64,000 bases of DNA from Leyella stercorea (GCF_019052365.1 NZ_JAHQUY010000003.1:30498-94497), one strand, 5' to 3'. Counted from the stretch's first letter, positions 32,097 through 40,778 are shown. Notes: generated from the letters alone by a model not told the origin. Numbers and translations are program-made.

Positions 32097-32750
32097 TTAG
32101 AGGCAATGCTTCAGACTGTGTATCGTAGCGATAGGGTCTGCAGCCTTGAACACGTAGCTGCCGCTCACGAGCACGTCGGCACCAGCAGCCACGAGCAGCG
32201 GAGCCGACTTGTCGTCTACGCCGCCGTCTATCTGTATGAGAGCCTTGCTGCCCGACTCGTCGATGAGGCGGCGCAGGCGCTTTGTCTTCTCTACCGAGTT
32301 GGGTATGAACTTCTGTCCACCGAAGCCCGGGTTGACGCTCATCAGCAGCACCATATCCACATCGCAGATGATGTCCTCGAGCATGCTCATCGGAGTGTGC
32401 GGGTTGAGCGTCACGCCAGCCTTCATGCCCGCAGCGTGAATCTCCTGAACGGTGCGGTGCAGGTGAGTGCACGCCTCGTAGTGTACGTTCATCATCATGG
32501 CGCCCGTAGCAGCCACCTGCTTGATGTAGTTCTCCGGATGCACAATCATCAGGTGAACGTCGAGCGGCTTCTTGCACTCCTTTGCAACAGCCTGTATGAC
32601 GGGGAATCCGAACGAGATGTTAGGCACGAACACGCCGTCCATGATGTCGAGGTGCAACCAGTCGGCCTCGCTGCGGTTTATCATGTCGATGTCCGAACGC
32701 AAGTCGATGAAGTTCGCTGAGAGAAGCGAAGGTGATATGAGAGTTTCCAT
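32097..32750 (-). CDS. rpe: ribulose-phosphate 3-epimerase
   Basis: Rpe interconverts ribulose 5-phosphate and xylulose 5-phosphate in the pentose phosphate pathway. The 217-residue TIM barrel has ISPSLLSANF, the metal-site motif LHLDIMDGVFVPNISFGFPV, DVHLMIVHPE, LMSVNPGFGGQKF and IQIDGGVDDKSAPLLVAAGADVLVSGSYVF, all typical. It is transcribed leftward toward the shared terminator. A 41-codon small gene lies 71 bp upstream on the same strand and may share its transcript. Confidence 0.97.
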   Translation of the reverse strand: METLISPSLLSANFIDLRSDIDMINRSEADWLHLDIMDGVFVPNISFGFPVIQAVAKECKKPLDVHLMIVHPENYIKQVAATGAMMMNVHYEACTHLHRTVQEIHAAGMKAGVTLNPHTPMSMLEDIICDVDMVLLMSVNPGFGGQKFIPNSVEKTKRLRRLIDESGSKALIQIDGGVDDKSAPLLVAAGADVLVSGSYVFKAADPIATIHSLKHCL

Positions 32751-32821
32751 TCCTGTTTATTTTATTTACTTTCTTTGTTTACGTTGTTTTCTTTTTTTAG
32801 AGTGTTGTTGGAGGTGTTGTG

Positions 32822-32947
32822 TTAGCTAACGCAATAAGGTTTATTGCGGTTGTTAGCCTGCGCCAATCTGTAGGAGTAGGCTATCTGTCGGATAAAGCTC
32901 AGCGTCTTTTCCGAAGGCTGTAGTTCTTCTTTAGTAAAATACTTCAT
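32822..32947 (-). CDS. small conserved-looking protein, 41 residues
   Basis: The minus strand has an open frame of 41 codons, with an ATG at 32947 and a TAA stop. The protein reads MKYFTKEELQPSEKTLSFI, then RQIAYSYRLAQANNRNKPYCVS. The regular composition, the amphipathic helix around EKTLSFIRQIAYSYRL and the C-terminal Cys resemble small proteins I recall in other Bacteroidota, so I judge it real. It has no signal peptide or membrane helix. The last codons overlap a 33-bp imperfect hairpin (GCTAAC ... GTTAGC). No function is known. Confidence 0.6.
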   Translation of the reverse strand: MKYFTKEELQPSEKTLSFIRQIAYSYRLAQANNRNKPYCVS

Positions 32948-33098
32948 AGGCAGAGCTATTTTATACGTTTTAGAGATGTTTTATATTTAGTAAACGCAAG
33001 CCTTCGGTGTTTATTACATATTGAGGCGAATATTTTTATGCGATTGCAATATATGCAAAAAACTTTGCATAAGTCGTTCGCAATACGGAAAAAATCCG

Positions 33099-33106
33099 TA
33101 ACTTTG
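33099..33106 (+). promoter_or_regulatory. -7 box for the AlbA_2 gene
   Basis: TAACTTTG matches TAnnTTTG, about 81 bp before the ATG at 33187. The 239-bp space from the small gene otherwise shows only AT-rich sequence. Confidence 0.6.
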
Positions 33107-33186
33107 TCTTCAGCGATAATCGCTGTCGCAGTATGTAAGCAGTTAGTGTTTAGCATATATTTTTCGAACCTACATTTTATACATTT

Positions 33187-34713
33187 ATGGCGTTACCGAT
33201 AAATATAGAGAGCCTTCTTAGTGGAAGTGCTGTCGAAAGTAATCAGCTTGAATTTAAGGAGGGTTGGAACCCAGATGCTATATACAGAAGCGTTTGTGCG
33301 TTTGCAAATGATTTTGAAGACACCGGTGGTGGCTATATTATTGTGGGAGTGAAAGAGGAACACGGGTGTGCTGTGCGTCCGGTATTGGGAGTTGAGCCGG
33401 AAAAAATAGAACAGATAGAGAAAGATATGGTTGGATACAATAATCTTATCCGTCCTTATTATCAGCCTCGTCTTTTTATAGAGGAGGTTGATGGTAAGAT
33501 TGTTCTAATAATAAAAGTGGCAGCAGGAGAACGCCGCCCTTATAAGGTGCCAGAACGTATCACTTCCAAGCAAAAGGACTTCAACTATTACATTCGCTAT
33601 AATAGTAGCAGTATTGTGCCTAAAGACGAATACGAGCGCGAGTTGATAAATCTGGCAAATCGTACTCCGTTTGATGATCGTGGTAGTGATACAATCACTT
33701 TAAAGGATATCTCAACGGCATTGCTGAGGGATTTTCTTGTTGAGGTAGGTAGCGACTTGTCAGATCAAGACCTATCTGGCAATAACCTAAAAAATGTTCT
33801 CGACCAGATGGATCTGTTGGAGGTGACACCTGAGGGCTTCAAGGTGAAGAATGTGGCTGCCATGATGTTTTGCGACCATCCTGAGAGGTTTTTCAAGATG
33901 ACACAGGTGGAGATTGTAATATTTCCCAAAGGCAGATTGCAAGACCCTGATAATATGATAGAGATTGCACCAATCAGAGGTTGTGTGCCTAAGATGATTC
34001 GGGACACACTGAACTATCTCAAGACGAACATCATACAAAAGATAATACACAAGCCAGAGGATACAGAACGTTCTGTTGTCGTATACAATTATCCTTATCA
34101 GGCTTTGGAGGAGGCAGTAGTTAATAGTCTCTATCACCGTGACTACTTGGAGCGTGAACCTGTTGAGATTACTGTAGAACCAGACAAAATCAGTATTCTC
34201 AATTTTGGTGGTCCGAATCATACCATATCGTCTGAAGCTATACGCGAAGCCCGTATGCTGCGTTCTCGCCGTTATAACAATAGACGTTTAGGAGAATTCT
34301 TGAAAGAACTTAATTTGACAGAAGGAAGAGCTACTGGAATACCCACTATTCAGCAGAAACTGCAGGAGAACGGATCGCCGCGAGCAACGATTGAAACAGA
34401 TGAAGAGCGAACCTTCTTTTTGATAGATATTCCTTGCAATCAGCATTGTCTTGGCGTTCCTGTAATAAAAGATGACAAGAAAGATGACAAGAAAGATGAC
34501 AAGAAAGGTGATAAGAAAGAATTTACTGATATTCAGCGAGTTCTGATTTCTTTCATATCAGAAAATGACAAGATAACAATATCTGAAATGGCAAGAAAGA
34601 CGGCGTTGTCTGAAAGTACGATATCTCGCGAAATAAAGAGATTGCGAGTAGACCATAAAATACTTAATCGTGAGGGTGGACGCAAAAATGGTCATTGGGT
34701 AATAATAAAGTAA
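33187..34713 (+). CDS. AlbA_2 (divergent AAA-4/Schlafen-like) regulator with ATPase-like and winged-helix domains
   Basis: The 508-residue protein starts with an AlbA_2 domain (ESNQLEFKEGWNPDAIYRSVCAFANDFEDTGGGYIIVGVKEE, residues about 18-150), followed by a middle region and a GHKL-like ATPase domain (YPYQALEEAVVNSLYHRDYLEREPVEITV, residues about 295-400). A Lys/Asp-rich spacer of four DDKK units leads to a C-terminal winged helix (ISEMARKTALSESTISREIKRLRVDHKI). It is a putative DNA-binding regulator of unknown target. The AT-rich codon use and the lone position between rpe and the nitroreductase gene suggest acquisition. Members of this family occur in some defence loci, but no defence partner is present here. 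Confidence 0.85.
   Translation: MALPINIESLLSGSAVESNQLEFKEGWNPDAIYRSVCAFANDFEDTGGGYIIVGVKEEHGCAVRPVLGVEPEKIEQIEKDMVGYNNLIRPYYQPRLFIEEVDGKIVLIIKVAAGERRPYKVPERITSKQKDFNYYIRYNSSSIVPKDEYERELINLANRTPFDDRGSDTITLKDISTALLRDFLVEVGSDLSDQDLSGNNLKNVLDQMDLLEVTPEGFKVKNVAAMMFCDHPERFFKMTQVEIVIFPKGRLQDPDNMIEIAPIRGCVPKMIRDTLNYLKTNIIQKIIHKPEDTERSVVVYNYPYQALEEAVVNSLYHRDYLEREPVEITVEPDKISILNFGGPNHTISSEAIREARMLRSRRYNNRRLGEFLKELNLTEGRATGIPTIQQKLQENGSPRATIETDEERTFFLIDIPCNQHCLGVPVIKDDKKDDKKDDKKGDKKEFTDIQRVLISFISENDKITISEMARKTALSESTISREIKRLRVDHKILNREGGRKNGHWVIIK
34471..34518 (+). repeat. 12-bp tandem repeat in the linker of the AlbA_2 gene
   Basis: Three perfect and one imperfect copies of GATGACAAGAAA encode four DDKK (last one GDKK) units. 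Because the unit is a multiple of three, copy-number change would lengthen or shorten the linker without breaking the frame. Confidence 0.85.
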
Positions 34714-34738
34714 CATAAACAACGATAACAACCGAAAT

Positions 34739-35479
34739 ATGAAGACAATCAATACACGCCGCAGCATCCGCAAGTATACCGATGCTCCGGTAAGCGAGAA
34801 GTTGCTGCGCCGCCTGCTCAGCGAGGCGGAACGCACGCAGACAATGGGCAACCTGCAGCTTTACAGCGTAGTAGTGACACGTTCTGAGGAACAGAAGCGC
34901 CGCCTCGCGCCGGCACACTTCAACCAGCCGATGGTGGAGGGAGCGCCCGTAGTGCTCACGTTCTGCGCCGACTACCGCCGCACTACGCTTTGGGCAAAGA
35001 ACCGCAACGCCGACCCCGGCTACGACAACATGCTCTCCTTTCAGAACGCAGCCACCGACGCGTTGCTCTTCTGCCAGACCTTCTGCAACCTTGCTGAAGA
35101 GGAGGGTCTCGGATGCTGCTTCCTCGGCACTACGGTCTACATGCCGCAGATGATAATCGACGTGCTGCAGCTGCCCGAACTTGTGGTGCCCGTGGCTACC
35201 ATCACGCTCGGTTGGCCAGACGAGCAGCCCGCGCTCACCGACCGTCTGCCGCTCGACGCCATCATGCACGAGGAGACCTACACCGACTATACCCCTGAGC
35301 GCATCGACCGCTTCTATGCCGAGAAGGAAGCGCTGGAGGAGAATCGCGAGTTCGTTCGCTTGAACGGCAAGCAGACCCTTGCGCAGGTGTACACCGACTG
35401 CCGCTACACACGCAAGGACAACGAGGCTATGTCTGCAGGACTGCTGGAGGTGCTCAAGAAGCAGGGCTTCTTACGTTGA
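34739..35479 (+). CDS. NfsA-like nitroreductase
   Basis: The 246-residue protein belongs to the FMN-dependent nitroreductase superfamily. The opening TRRSIRKYTDAPVSEKLL is the classical FMN-binding motif, and AATDALLFCQTFCNLAEEEGLGCCFLGT and VPVATITLGWP are typical further elements. It probably reduces quinones, nitro compounds or flavins using NAD(P)H. It starts 25 bp after the AlbA_2 gene but its codon use matches the housekeeping genes that follow, so it may belong with xseA. A link between the two upstream genes is not evident. Confidence 0.9.
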   Translation: MKTINTRRSIRKYTDAPVSEKLLRRLLSEAERTQTMGNLQLYSVVVTRSEEQKRRLAPAHFNQPMVEGAPVVLTFCADYRRTTLWAKNRNADPGYDNMLSFQNAATDALLFCQTFCNLAEEEGLGCCFLGTTVYMPQMIIDVLQLPELVVPVATITLGWPDEQPALTDRLPLDAIMHEETYTDYTPERIDRFYAEKEALEENREFVRLNGKQTLAQVYTDCRYTRKDNEAMSAGLLEVLKKQGFLR

Positions 35480-35528
35480 TAGGCTCCGACCCACAAGCCG
35501 AAACCATAACAAGTATTTATATATAACA

Positions 35529-36839
35529 ATGAACAAAGACACGTTCGACAAGCCCCTCTCGCTCCTCGAGCTAAACTCGCTCGTTGCAGCCGTCGTAGAC
35601 ATCAGTCTGCCCGACGAGTACTGGGTGGAGGCAGAGCTGTCGGAGGCGCGCGAGGTGCGCGGACATTGCTACATGGAGCTGGTGGAGAAGGACGAATTCT
35701 CCAACACGCCCACGGCACGCGCCTCAGCCAAGTGCTGGGCGTCGCGATGGTCGCTGCTGCGCCCCAAGTTCGAGCGCATCACTGGTCAGCGGCTGCACGC
35801 CGGAATGAAGGTGCTGCTGCGCGTGCGTGCGCAGTTTCATGCCGCCTACGGCTTCTCGTGGATAGTGAGCGACATCAACCCCGAGTACACCATGGGCGAC
35901 CTGGCACGGCGCCGACAGGAGATAGTGCGACAGCTGAAGGCAGAAGGCGTGTTCGACCTGCAGAAAGAGCTGCAGTTGCCGATGTTCGCACAGCGCATAG
36001 CCGTCATATCGAGCGAAGGAGCAGCCGGCTACGGCGACTTCTGCCGCCAGTTGCACGACAATCAGGCAGGATATATATATAAGGTGGAGCTGTTCGGCGC
36101 CGTCATGCAGGGCGAAGCCGTGGAGCAGAGCGTGATTGCCGCCCTCGGACGCATATACGAGCGCGTGGACGACTTCGACGCCGTGGTGATAATACGCGGT
36201 GGAGGTGCCACGAGCGATATGTCGGGCTTCGACACACTCGCCCTGGCAGAGAATGTAGCCAACTTCCCGCTGCCCATCATTACCGGTATCGGTCATGAGC
36301 GTGACGAGTGTGTGCTCGACATGGTGGCGTTCGCACGCATGAAGACGCCCACCGCCGCAGCCCAATATCTCATCGACAATCTGCAGCGTACGGCGCAGCT
36401 CATCGACCAGGCAGCCGACCGCATAGCCGACCGCGTGAAGCGCCGCATGGATGTGGAGCGTGTGCGTCTGGCGTCGATGGCAGAGCGCATACCGATGCTC
36501 TTCTCGCTCGTGAAGACGAAGGAGTGGGGCAGAGCCGACCGCCTCATGCAGCGCATAGCCACAGCCGTGAGTCGCCGCCTCGCTACGGCGGAAACGCGAC
36601 TCGACACCCTGCAACATACCATAGAGACATCGGCGAAGCGCCGACTCGACACTGAGCATCACCGTCTTGAACTGCTTGCGCAGCGCGTTGAGGCAGAAAA
36701 CCCCGAACGCCTGCTGCGCCGCGGCTACAGCATCACGACCTACAACGGCAAAGCCGTGCGCGACGCCGCACAACTACCGAAGGGTGCACTGGTGGAGACG
36801 CATGTGGAGAAAGGAAAGTTCAAGTCAAGAGTAGAGTAG
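35529..36839 (+). CDS. xseA: exodeoxyribonuclease VII large subunit
   Basis: XseA with XseB degrades single-stranded DNA to short oligonucleotides. From the ATG at 35529 the protein has 436 residues: an N-terminal OB-fold (VEAELSEAREVRGHCYMELVEK), then the catalytic core (QRIAVISSEGAAGYGDF, DAVVIIRGGGATSDMSGFD, LPIITGIGHERDECVLDMVAF, KTPTAAAQYLID), and a long coiled-coil and the C-terminal PERLLRRGYSIT motif. An upstream in-frame start at 35379 would add shadow sequence of the nitroreductase gene and is rejected. xseB follows after a 218-bp gap filled with palindromic repeats. Confidence 0.95.
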   Translation: MNKDTFDKPLSLLELNSLVAAVVDISLPDEYWVEAELSEAREVRGHCYMELVEKDEFSNTPTARASAKCWASRWSLLRPKFERITGQRLHAGMKVLLRVRAQFHAAYGFSWIVSDINPEYTMGDLARRRQEIVRQLKAEGVFDLQKELQLPMFAQRIAVISSEGAAGYGDFCRQLHDNQAGYIYKVELFGAVMQGEAVEQSVIAALGRIYERVDDFDAVVIIRGGGATSDMSGFDTLALAENVANFPLPIITGIGHERDECVLDMVAFARMKTPTAAAQYLIDNLQRTAQLIDQAADRIADRVKRRMDVERVRLASMAERIPMLFSLVKTKEWGRADRLMQRIATAVSRRLATAETRLDTLQHTIETSAKRRLDTEHHRLELLAQRVEAENPERLLRRGYSITTYNGKAVRDAAQLPKGALVETHVEKGKFKSRVE

Positions 36840-36855
36840 TAGGAGGCAGCAATAT

Positions 36856-37035
36856 AGGGGGTGCACTTGTCTCAAGTGTACCGATCAATTAGTCTTTTGT
36901 TTGGTTGGTGCAGTTGAGAAACTGCACCCCCTGGGAGACAACTGCACCCCCTTGAAGATAGCTTTGTAGGCTTGGTTGGTGCAGCTGAGACAGCTGCACC
37001 CCCTTGAAGATGGCACTGCACCCCTAACTGCACAC
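36856..37035. repeat. palindromic repeat cluster between xseA and xseB
   Basis: The gap holds several units of the palindrome family with arms GGTGCAGTTG or GGTGCAGCTG and their complements, followed by CCCCCTTGAAGATA. One full palindrome at 36983-37009 has GCTG in the arm instead of GTTG, with the complementary change in the other arm, which shows pairing has been kept. This family also lies inside aroB and after rsmA. Confidence 0.9.
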
Positions 37036-37057
37036 ACTAATAAAAACAACAACCCAA

Positions 37058-37252
37058 ATGCCCAAAGAACAGAAATATGAAGCGGCGATGCGCCAGTTGG
37101 AAGACATAGCCGCAAAGATGGAGAACGGCGAGCTCGACATCGACTCGCTCAGTGAACAACTCAAGACCGCGCAGAAGCTGATAAAGCAATGCAAGGACAA
37201 ACTCACGAAGACCGACGAGGACATACGCAAGATTCTCGGCGCAGAAAATTGA
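37058..37252 (+). CDS. xseB: exodeoxyribonuclease VII small subunit
   Basis: The 64-residue protein matches XseB: YEAAMRQLEDIAAKMENGELDIDSLSEQLKTAQKLIKQCKDKLTKTDEDI, a two-helix hairpin with the family motif LE-I...LE-GEL. It forms the exonuclease VII complex with the upstream xseA product. The two genes are usually adjacent or overlapping; here they are separated by a repeat cluster, so their coupling has been broken at least in spacing. The start is the ATG that gives the usual short N-terminus. Confidence 0.95.
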   Translation: MPKEQKYEAAMRQLEDIAAKMENGELDIDSLSEQLKTAQKLIKQCKDKLTKTDEDIRKILGAEN

Positions 37253-37332
37253 CAACGCAGTCCGCAACCGTCTTTTTTGTGCTAATAATCTCTAATCTGC
37301 GGCAAATAGTTGCAGGTTTGTTTTATTATTAT

Positions 37333-37340
37333 TACTTTTG
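37333..37340 (+). promoter_or_regulatory. -7 box for ilvE
   Basis: TACTTTTG matches TAnnTTTG; a TTG at 37310 is about 20 bp upstream as the -33 element. The start codon is 62 bp downstream. Confidence 0.65.
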
Positions 37341-37401
37341 CCTGCGGTTAGGGGAGCATATCCCCGCTATGAAAAAGAAACGTATTAAAACCTAAAGTTT
37401 T

Positions 37402-38424
37402 ATGAAAGATATAGCATGGTCTGAGTTGTCGTTCGGCTATATGCCTACCGACTATAACGTGCGCTGTTGCTACCGCAATGGCAAGTGGGGCGAGATAGAA
37501 GTCTGCTCCGACGAGTACATTAAGCTTCACATGGCAGCCACCTGTCTGCATTACGGACAGGAAGCCTTTGAGGGACTGAAGGCATATCGTTGCCCCGACG
37601 GCAAGGTGCGCGTGTTCCGTATGGACGAGAACGCAGCACGTCTGCAGTCTACATGCCGCGGCATCATGATGCCAGAGCTGCCTACAGAATTATTCGAGGA
37701 GATGGTGAAGAAGGTAGTGCGCCTCAATCAGGAGTACATCCCGACATACGAGAGCGGCGCAACACTCTACATCCGTCCGCTCCTCATCGGTACATCGGCA
37801 CAGGTTGGCGTTCGTCCGGCAGAAGAGTACATGTTCATCATCTTCGTCACACCGGTAGGACCTTACTTCAAGGGTGGTTTCTCTACAAACCCGTACGTCA
37901 TCATACGCGACTACGACCGTTCGGCTCCGCTCGGAACCGGTATCTACAAGGTGGGCGGCAACTATGCTGCATCGCTCAGAGCCAACCATCTCGCTCATGA
38001 GAAGGGCTACGCTTGCGAGTTCTATCTCGACGCAAAGGAGAAGAAGTACATGGACGAGTGCGGTGCTGCCAACTTCTTCGGTATCAAGAACAACACATAC
38101 GTAACACCGAAGTCGACCTCAATCCTTCCGTCTATCACGAACAAGAGTCTTATGCAGCTCGCTGAGGACTTCGGTCTGAAAGTGGAGCGTCGCCAGATTC
38201 CTGAGGAAGAGCTCGCTACATTCGAGGAGGCAGGCGCTTGCGGCACAGCAGCCGTAATCAGCCCGATCTCTTACATCGACGATCTCGACACAGGTCAGCG
38301 CTTCACGTTCAGCGAGGACGGCAAGCCGGGTCCCGTTTCAACCAAGCTCTACAACCACCTGCGTGGCATCCAGTATGGCACAGAGGAGGACAAGCACGGT
38401 TGGACAACTGTAGTAATCGAATAA
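37402..38424 (+). CDS. ilvE: branched-chain amino acid aminotransferase
   Basis: IlvE is a PLP fold-IV enzyme that transfers amino groups between branched-chain amino acids and 2-oxoglutarate. The 340-residue protein has HYGQEAFEGLKAYRCPDGKVRVFR, the segment GTGIYKVGGNYAASLRANHLAHEKGY, the PLP-site region YLDAKEKKYMDECGAANFF, and EEAGACGTAAVISPI near the C-terminus. It belongs to the long (BCAT-type, about 340 residues) group found in Bacteroidota. It is a single-gene unit with its own promoter and a hairpin terminator. Confidence 0.96.
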   Translation: MKDIAWSELSFGYMPTDYNVRCCYRNGKWGEIEVCSDEYIKLHMAATCLHYGQEAFEGLKAYRCPDGKVRVFRMDENAARLQSTCRGIMMPELPTELFEEMVKKVVRLNQEYIPTYESGATLYIRPLLIGTSAQVGVRPAEEYMFIIFVTPVGPYFKGGFSTNPYVIIRDYDRSAPLGTGIYKVGGNYAASLRANHLAHEKGYACEFYLDAKEKKYMDECGAANFFGIKNNTYVTPKSTSILPSITNKSLMQLAEDFGLKVERRQIPEEELATFEEAGACGTAAVISPISYIDDLDTGQRFTFSEDGKPGPVSTKLYNHLRGIQYGTEEDKHGWTTVVIE

Positions 38425-38479
38425 CAGCTAGTCTGCCTCATATATGTGGGGCAAGATGTTTAAAGTTAACAATCAAAAG

Positions 38480-38507
38480 AGGTGCAGCGGTTTATGCCGT
38501 TGCACCT
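38480..38507 (+). terminator. terminator of ilvE
   Basis: The stem AGGTGCAGCGG / CCGTTGCACCT (with one G-T pair) around a short loop is followed by TATTTG, 55 bp after the ilvE stop. Confidence 0.7.
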
Positions 38508-38554
38508 TATTTGTATACATATATGTGTGCAATACCTATTTTTAACCCTGCGAA

Positions 38555-38586
38555 TTTGCCTAATCGTCCTTTATTTCGTAACTTTG
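38555..38586 (+). promoter_or_regulatory. promoter of trmB
   Basis: TTTG at 38555-38558 and TAACTTTG at 38579-38586 are 20 bp apart, matching the Bacteroidota -33/-7 pair. The trmB start is 76 bp downstream. Confidence 0.75.
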
Positions 38587-38662
38587 CACTTTTGAAGTGT
38601 TGATAACTTATATTGACGAATTTTTAAAAATACTTCTTTCCGAAGTGAATTAAAAGACTATA

Positions 38663-39433
38663 ATGGGCAAAGGAAAACTGGCGAAGTTCGCCGATATGGA
38701 GCGATACGAGAACGTGTTTCAGTATCCGTTCTCGGTAGCCGATAATGTGCCGTTCGACATGAAGGGACATTGGCGCGAGATGTATTTCAAGAACGACAAC
38801 CCGATTGTGCTCGAACTGGGCTGCGGCAAAGGCGAGTACACAGTGGGGCTGGCGAAGATGTTCCCCGACGTCAACTTCATTGGCGTAGACATTAAGGGCG
38901 CACGCATGTGGACCGGCGCTACGCAGGCGCTCGGCGAAGGACTTAAGAACGTGGCGTTTCTGCGCACGAACATAGAGATTATAGACCGCTTCTTCGCTGA
39001 AGGAGAGGTGCAGGAGATATGGCTCACGTTCAGCGATCCGCAGATGAAGAACCCGCGCAAGCGTCTCACCTCTACCTACTTCATGGAGCGCTACCGCCGC
39101 TTCCTGCAGGACGGCGGCACGATTCATCTGAAGACCGACTCCAACTTCCTCTTCACATACACCACATACATGCAGCAGCGCAATAACCTGCCGCTGCTTT
39201 TCCGCACGGAAGACCTCTATCATACCGAAGGACTCGACGCACAGACCAACGAGATTCTCGGCATACAGACCTACTACGAGAGCATGTGGATAGAACGCGG
39301 ACTGAACATCAAGTACATGAAGTTCGCATTGCCGCACGAAGGCGAGCTCTTTGAGCCGGAGGTGGAGATTCCGCTCGACGAGTATCGCTCGTATCACCGC
39401 GACAAGCGTAGCTCTAAAACAACTGCGTTGTAA
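38663..39433 (+). CDS. trmB: tRNA (guanine-N7)-methyltransferase
   Basis: TrmB methylates G46 of tRNA using SAM. The 256-residue protein has the SAM-binding motif [32 protein letters not shown], the substrate-site region [20 protein letters not shown] (family FPDPWxKxxHxKRR, here changed to [12 protein letters not shown]) and [12 protein letters not shown]. The changed motif is normal for Bacteroidota as far as I recall. The next gene mrp starts 179 bp downstream after a gap filled with AT-rich repeats. Confidence 0.93.
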   Translation: MGKGKLAKFADMERYENVFQYPFSVADNVPFDMKGHWREMYFKNDNPIVLELGCGKGEYTVGLAKMFPDVNFIGVDIKGARMWTGATQALGEGLKNVAFLRTNIEIIDRFFAEGEVQEIWLTFSDPQMKNPRKRLTSTYFMERYRRFLQDGGTIHLKTDSNFLFTYTTYMQQRNNLPLLFRTEDLYHTEGLDAQTNEILGIQTYYESMWIERGLNIKYMKFALPHEGELFEPEVEIPLDEYRSYHRDKRSSKTTAL

Positions 39434-39612
39434 GTTTTGAATTTTGAGTTTTGAATTTTGAATTGTCGGCTACGCCGATTAAGAGTTTTTCAATTTTGAA
39501 TTATTCTGTTTAAAATTCAAAACTCAAAACTCACAATTCAAAACTCAAAACTCAAAATTGCGACGCATGTCGCAACAATTCAAAACTCAAAACTCACAAT
39601 TCAAAACTCAAA
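39434..39612. repeat. TTTTGAATT/AATTCAAAACTC inverted repeat cluster
   Basis: The gap between trmB and mrp is made almost entirely of units such as GAGTTTTGAATT in the left third and AATTCAAAACTCACAATTC in the right part, in opposite orientations, with two small GC islands (TCGGCTACGCCGA and TTGCGACGCATGTCGCAA) that are themselves palindromes. No gene or promoter was seen within it. Confidence 0.85.
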
Positions 39613-40716
39613 ATGACCCTATATCCGAAACTCATTACTGACGCACTCGCAACAGTAATATACGCAGGTACAAAGAAAAACCTCATAGAAAGCAATATGC
39701 TTGCCGACGATGTGCGCATCAACGGCATGAAAGTGAAGTTCACACTCGTCTTCCCACGCGATACCGACCCGTTCATGAAGTCGACTATCAAGGCGGCTGA
39801 GGCTGCCATCCACTATCACGTGTCGAAAGACGTGGAGGTGACAATCGAGACCGAATTCCTCTCGAAGCCGCGCCCGGAAGTGGGCAAGCTGCTGCCGCAG
39901 GTGAAGAACGTCATCGCTGTCAGCTCTGGCAAGGGCGGCGTTGGCAAGAGCACCGTCGCAGCCAACCTCGCCATCGCTTTGGCACGTCTTGGCTACAAGG
40001 TAGGTCTGCTCGACTGCGATATCTTCGGTCCGTCGGTTCCGAAGATGTTCCAAGTAGAAGACGCACGTCCATACGCTGTGAAGAAAGACGGTCGCGACCT
40101 CATCGAGCCAATCGAGAAGTATGGCATCAAGCTGCTCTCTATCGGCTTTTTCGTAAACCCCGACACCGCAACTCTGTGGCGCGGCGGCATGGCGTCGAAC
40201 GCTCTTAAGCAGCTCATCGCCGACGCCGACTGGGGCGAGCTCGACTACTTCGTGCTCGACACACCTCCCGGAACAAGCGACATACACCTCACACTGCTCC
40301 AGACTCTCGCAATCACAGGCGCCGTCATCGTGAGCACACCGCAGAAGGTGGCGCTCGCTGACGCTCTCAAGGGCATCGACATGTACGAGAACGACAAGGT
40401 GAACGTGCCTATCCTCGGACTCGTGGAGAACATGGCGTGGTTCACACCAGCCGAACTGCCCGAGAACAAGTATTACATCTTCGGCAAGGAAGGCTGCAAG
40501 CAGCTTGCGCAGGAGAAAGGCTTGCCTCTGCTCGCGCAGATACCGCTCGTGCAGGGCATCTGCGAGAATGGCGACGCTGGTACACCTGCCGCTCTTGACA
40601 GCAACAGCATAACAGGTCTGGCGTTCATCAACCTCGCACAGGCCGTTGTCACCGTCGTGAACCGTCGTAACAAGGAGCAGCAGCCCACAAAGATTGTAGA
40701 GGTTACGAAGAACTGA
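39613..40716 (+). CDS. mrp: Mrp/ApbC-family iron-sulphur carrier ATPase
   Basis: Mrp proteins carry iron-sulphur clusters to target enzymes. The 367-residue protein has an N-terminal MIP18/DUF59-like domain and a C-terminal P-loop domain with the deviant Walker A motif SSGKGGVGKSTVAANLAIAL, DCDIFGPSVPKMF, LWRGGMASNALKQL and DYFVLDTPPGTSDIHLTLLQ. The CxxC pair that binds the bridging cluster in E. coli Mrp is absent: the equivalent segment reads ENMAWFTPAELPENKYYIFG. This looks typical of Bacteroidota homologues as far as I recall. It starts directly at the end of the repeat cluster. Confidence 0.93.
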   Translation: MTLYPKLITDALATVIYAGTKKNLIESNMLADDVRINGMKVKFTLVFPRDTDPFMKSTIKAAEAAIHYHVSKDVEVTIETEFLSKPRPEVGKLLPQVKNVIAVSSGKGGVGKSTVAANLAIALARLGYKVGLLDCDIFGPSVPKMFQVEDARPYAVKKDGRDLIEPIEKYGIKLLSIGFFVNPDTATLWRGGMASNALKQLIADADWGELDYFVLDTPPGTSDIHLTLLQTLAITGAVIVSTPQKVALADALKGIDMYENDKVNVPILGLVENMAWFTPAELPENKYYIFGKEGCKQLAQEKGLPLLAQIPLVQGICENGDAGTPAALDSNSITGLAFINLAQAVVTVVNRRNKEQQPTKIVEVTKN

Positions 40717-40778
40717 TTTGTCTGAACGTACAAAAAAGCCTGTCGGTTTGAACGTACAAGGAATCTATTTGTATTACA

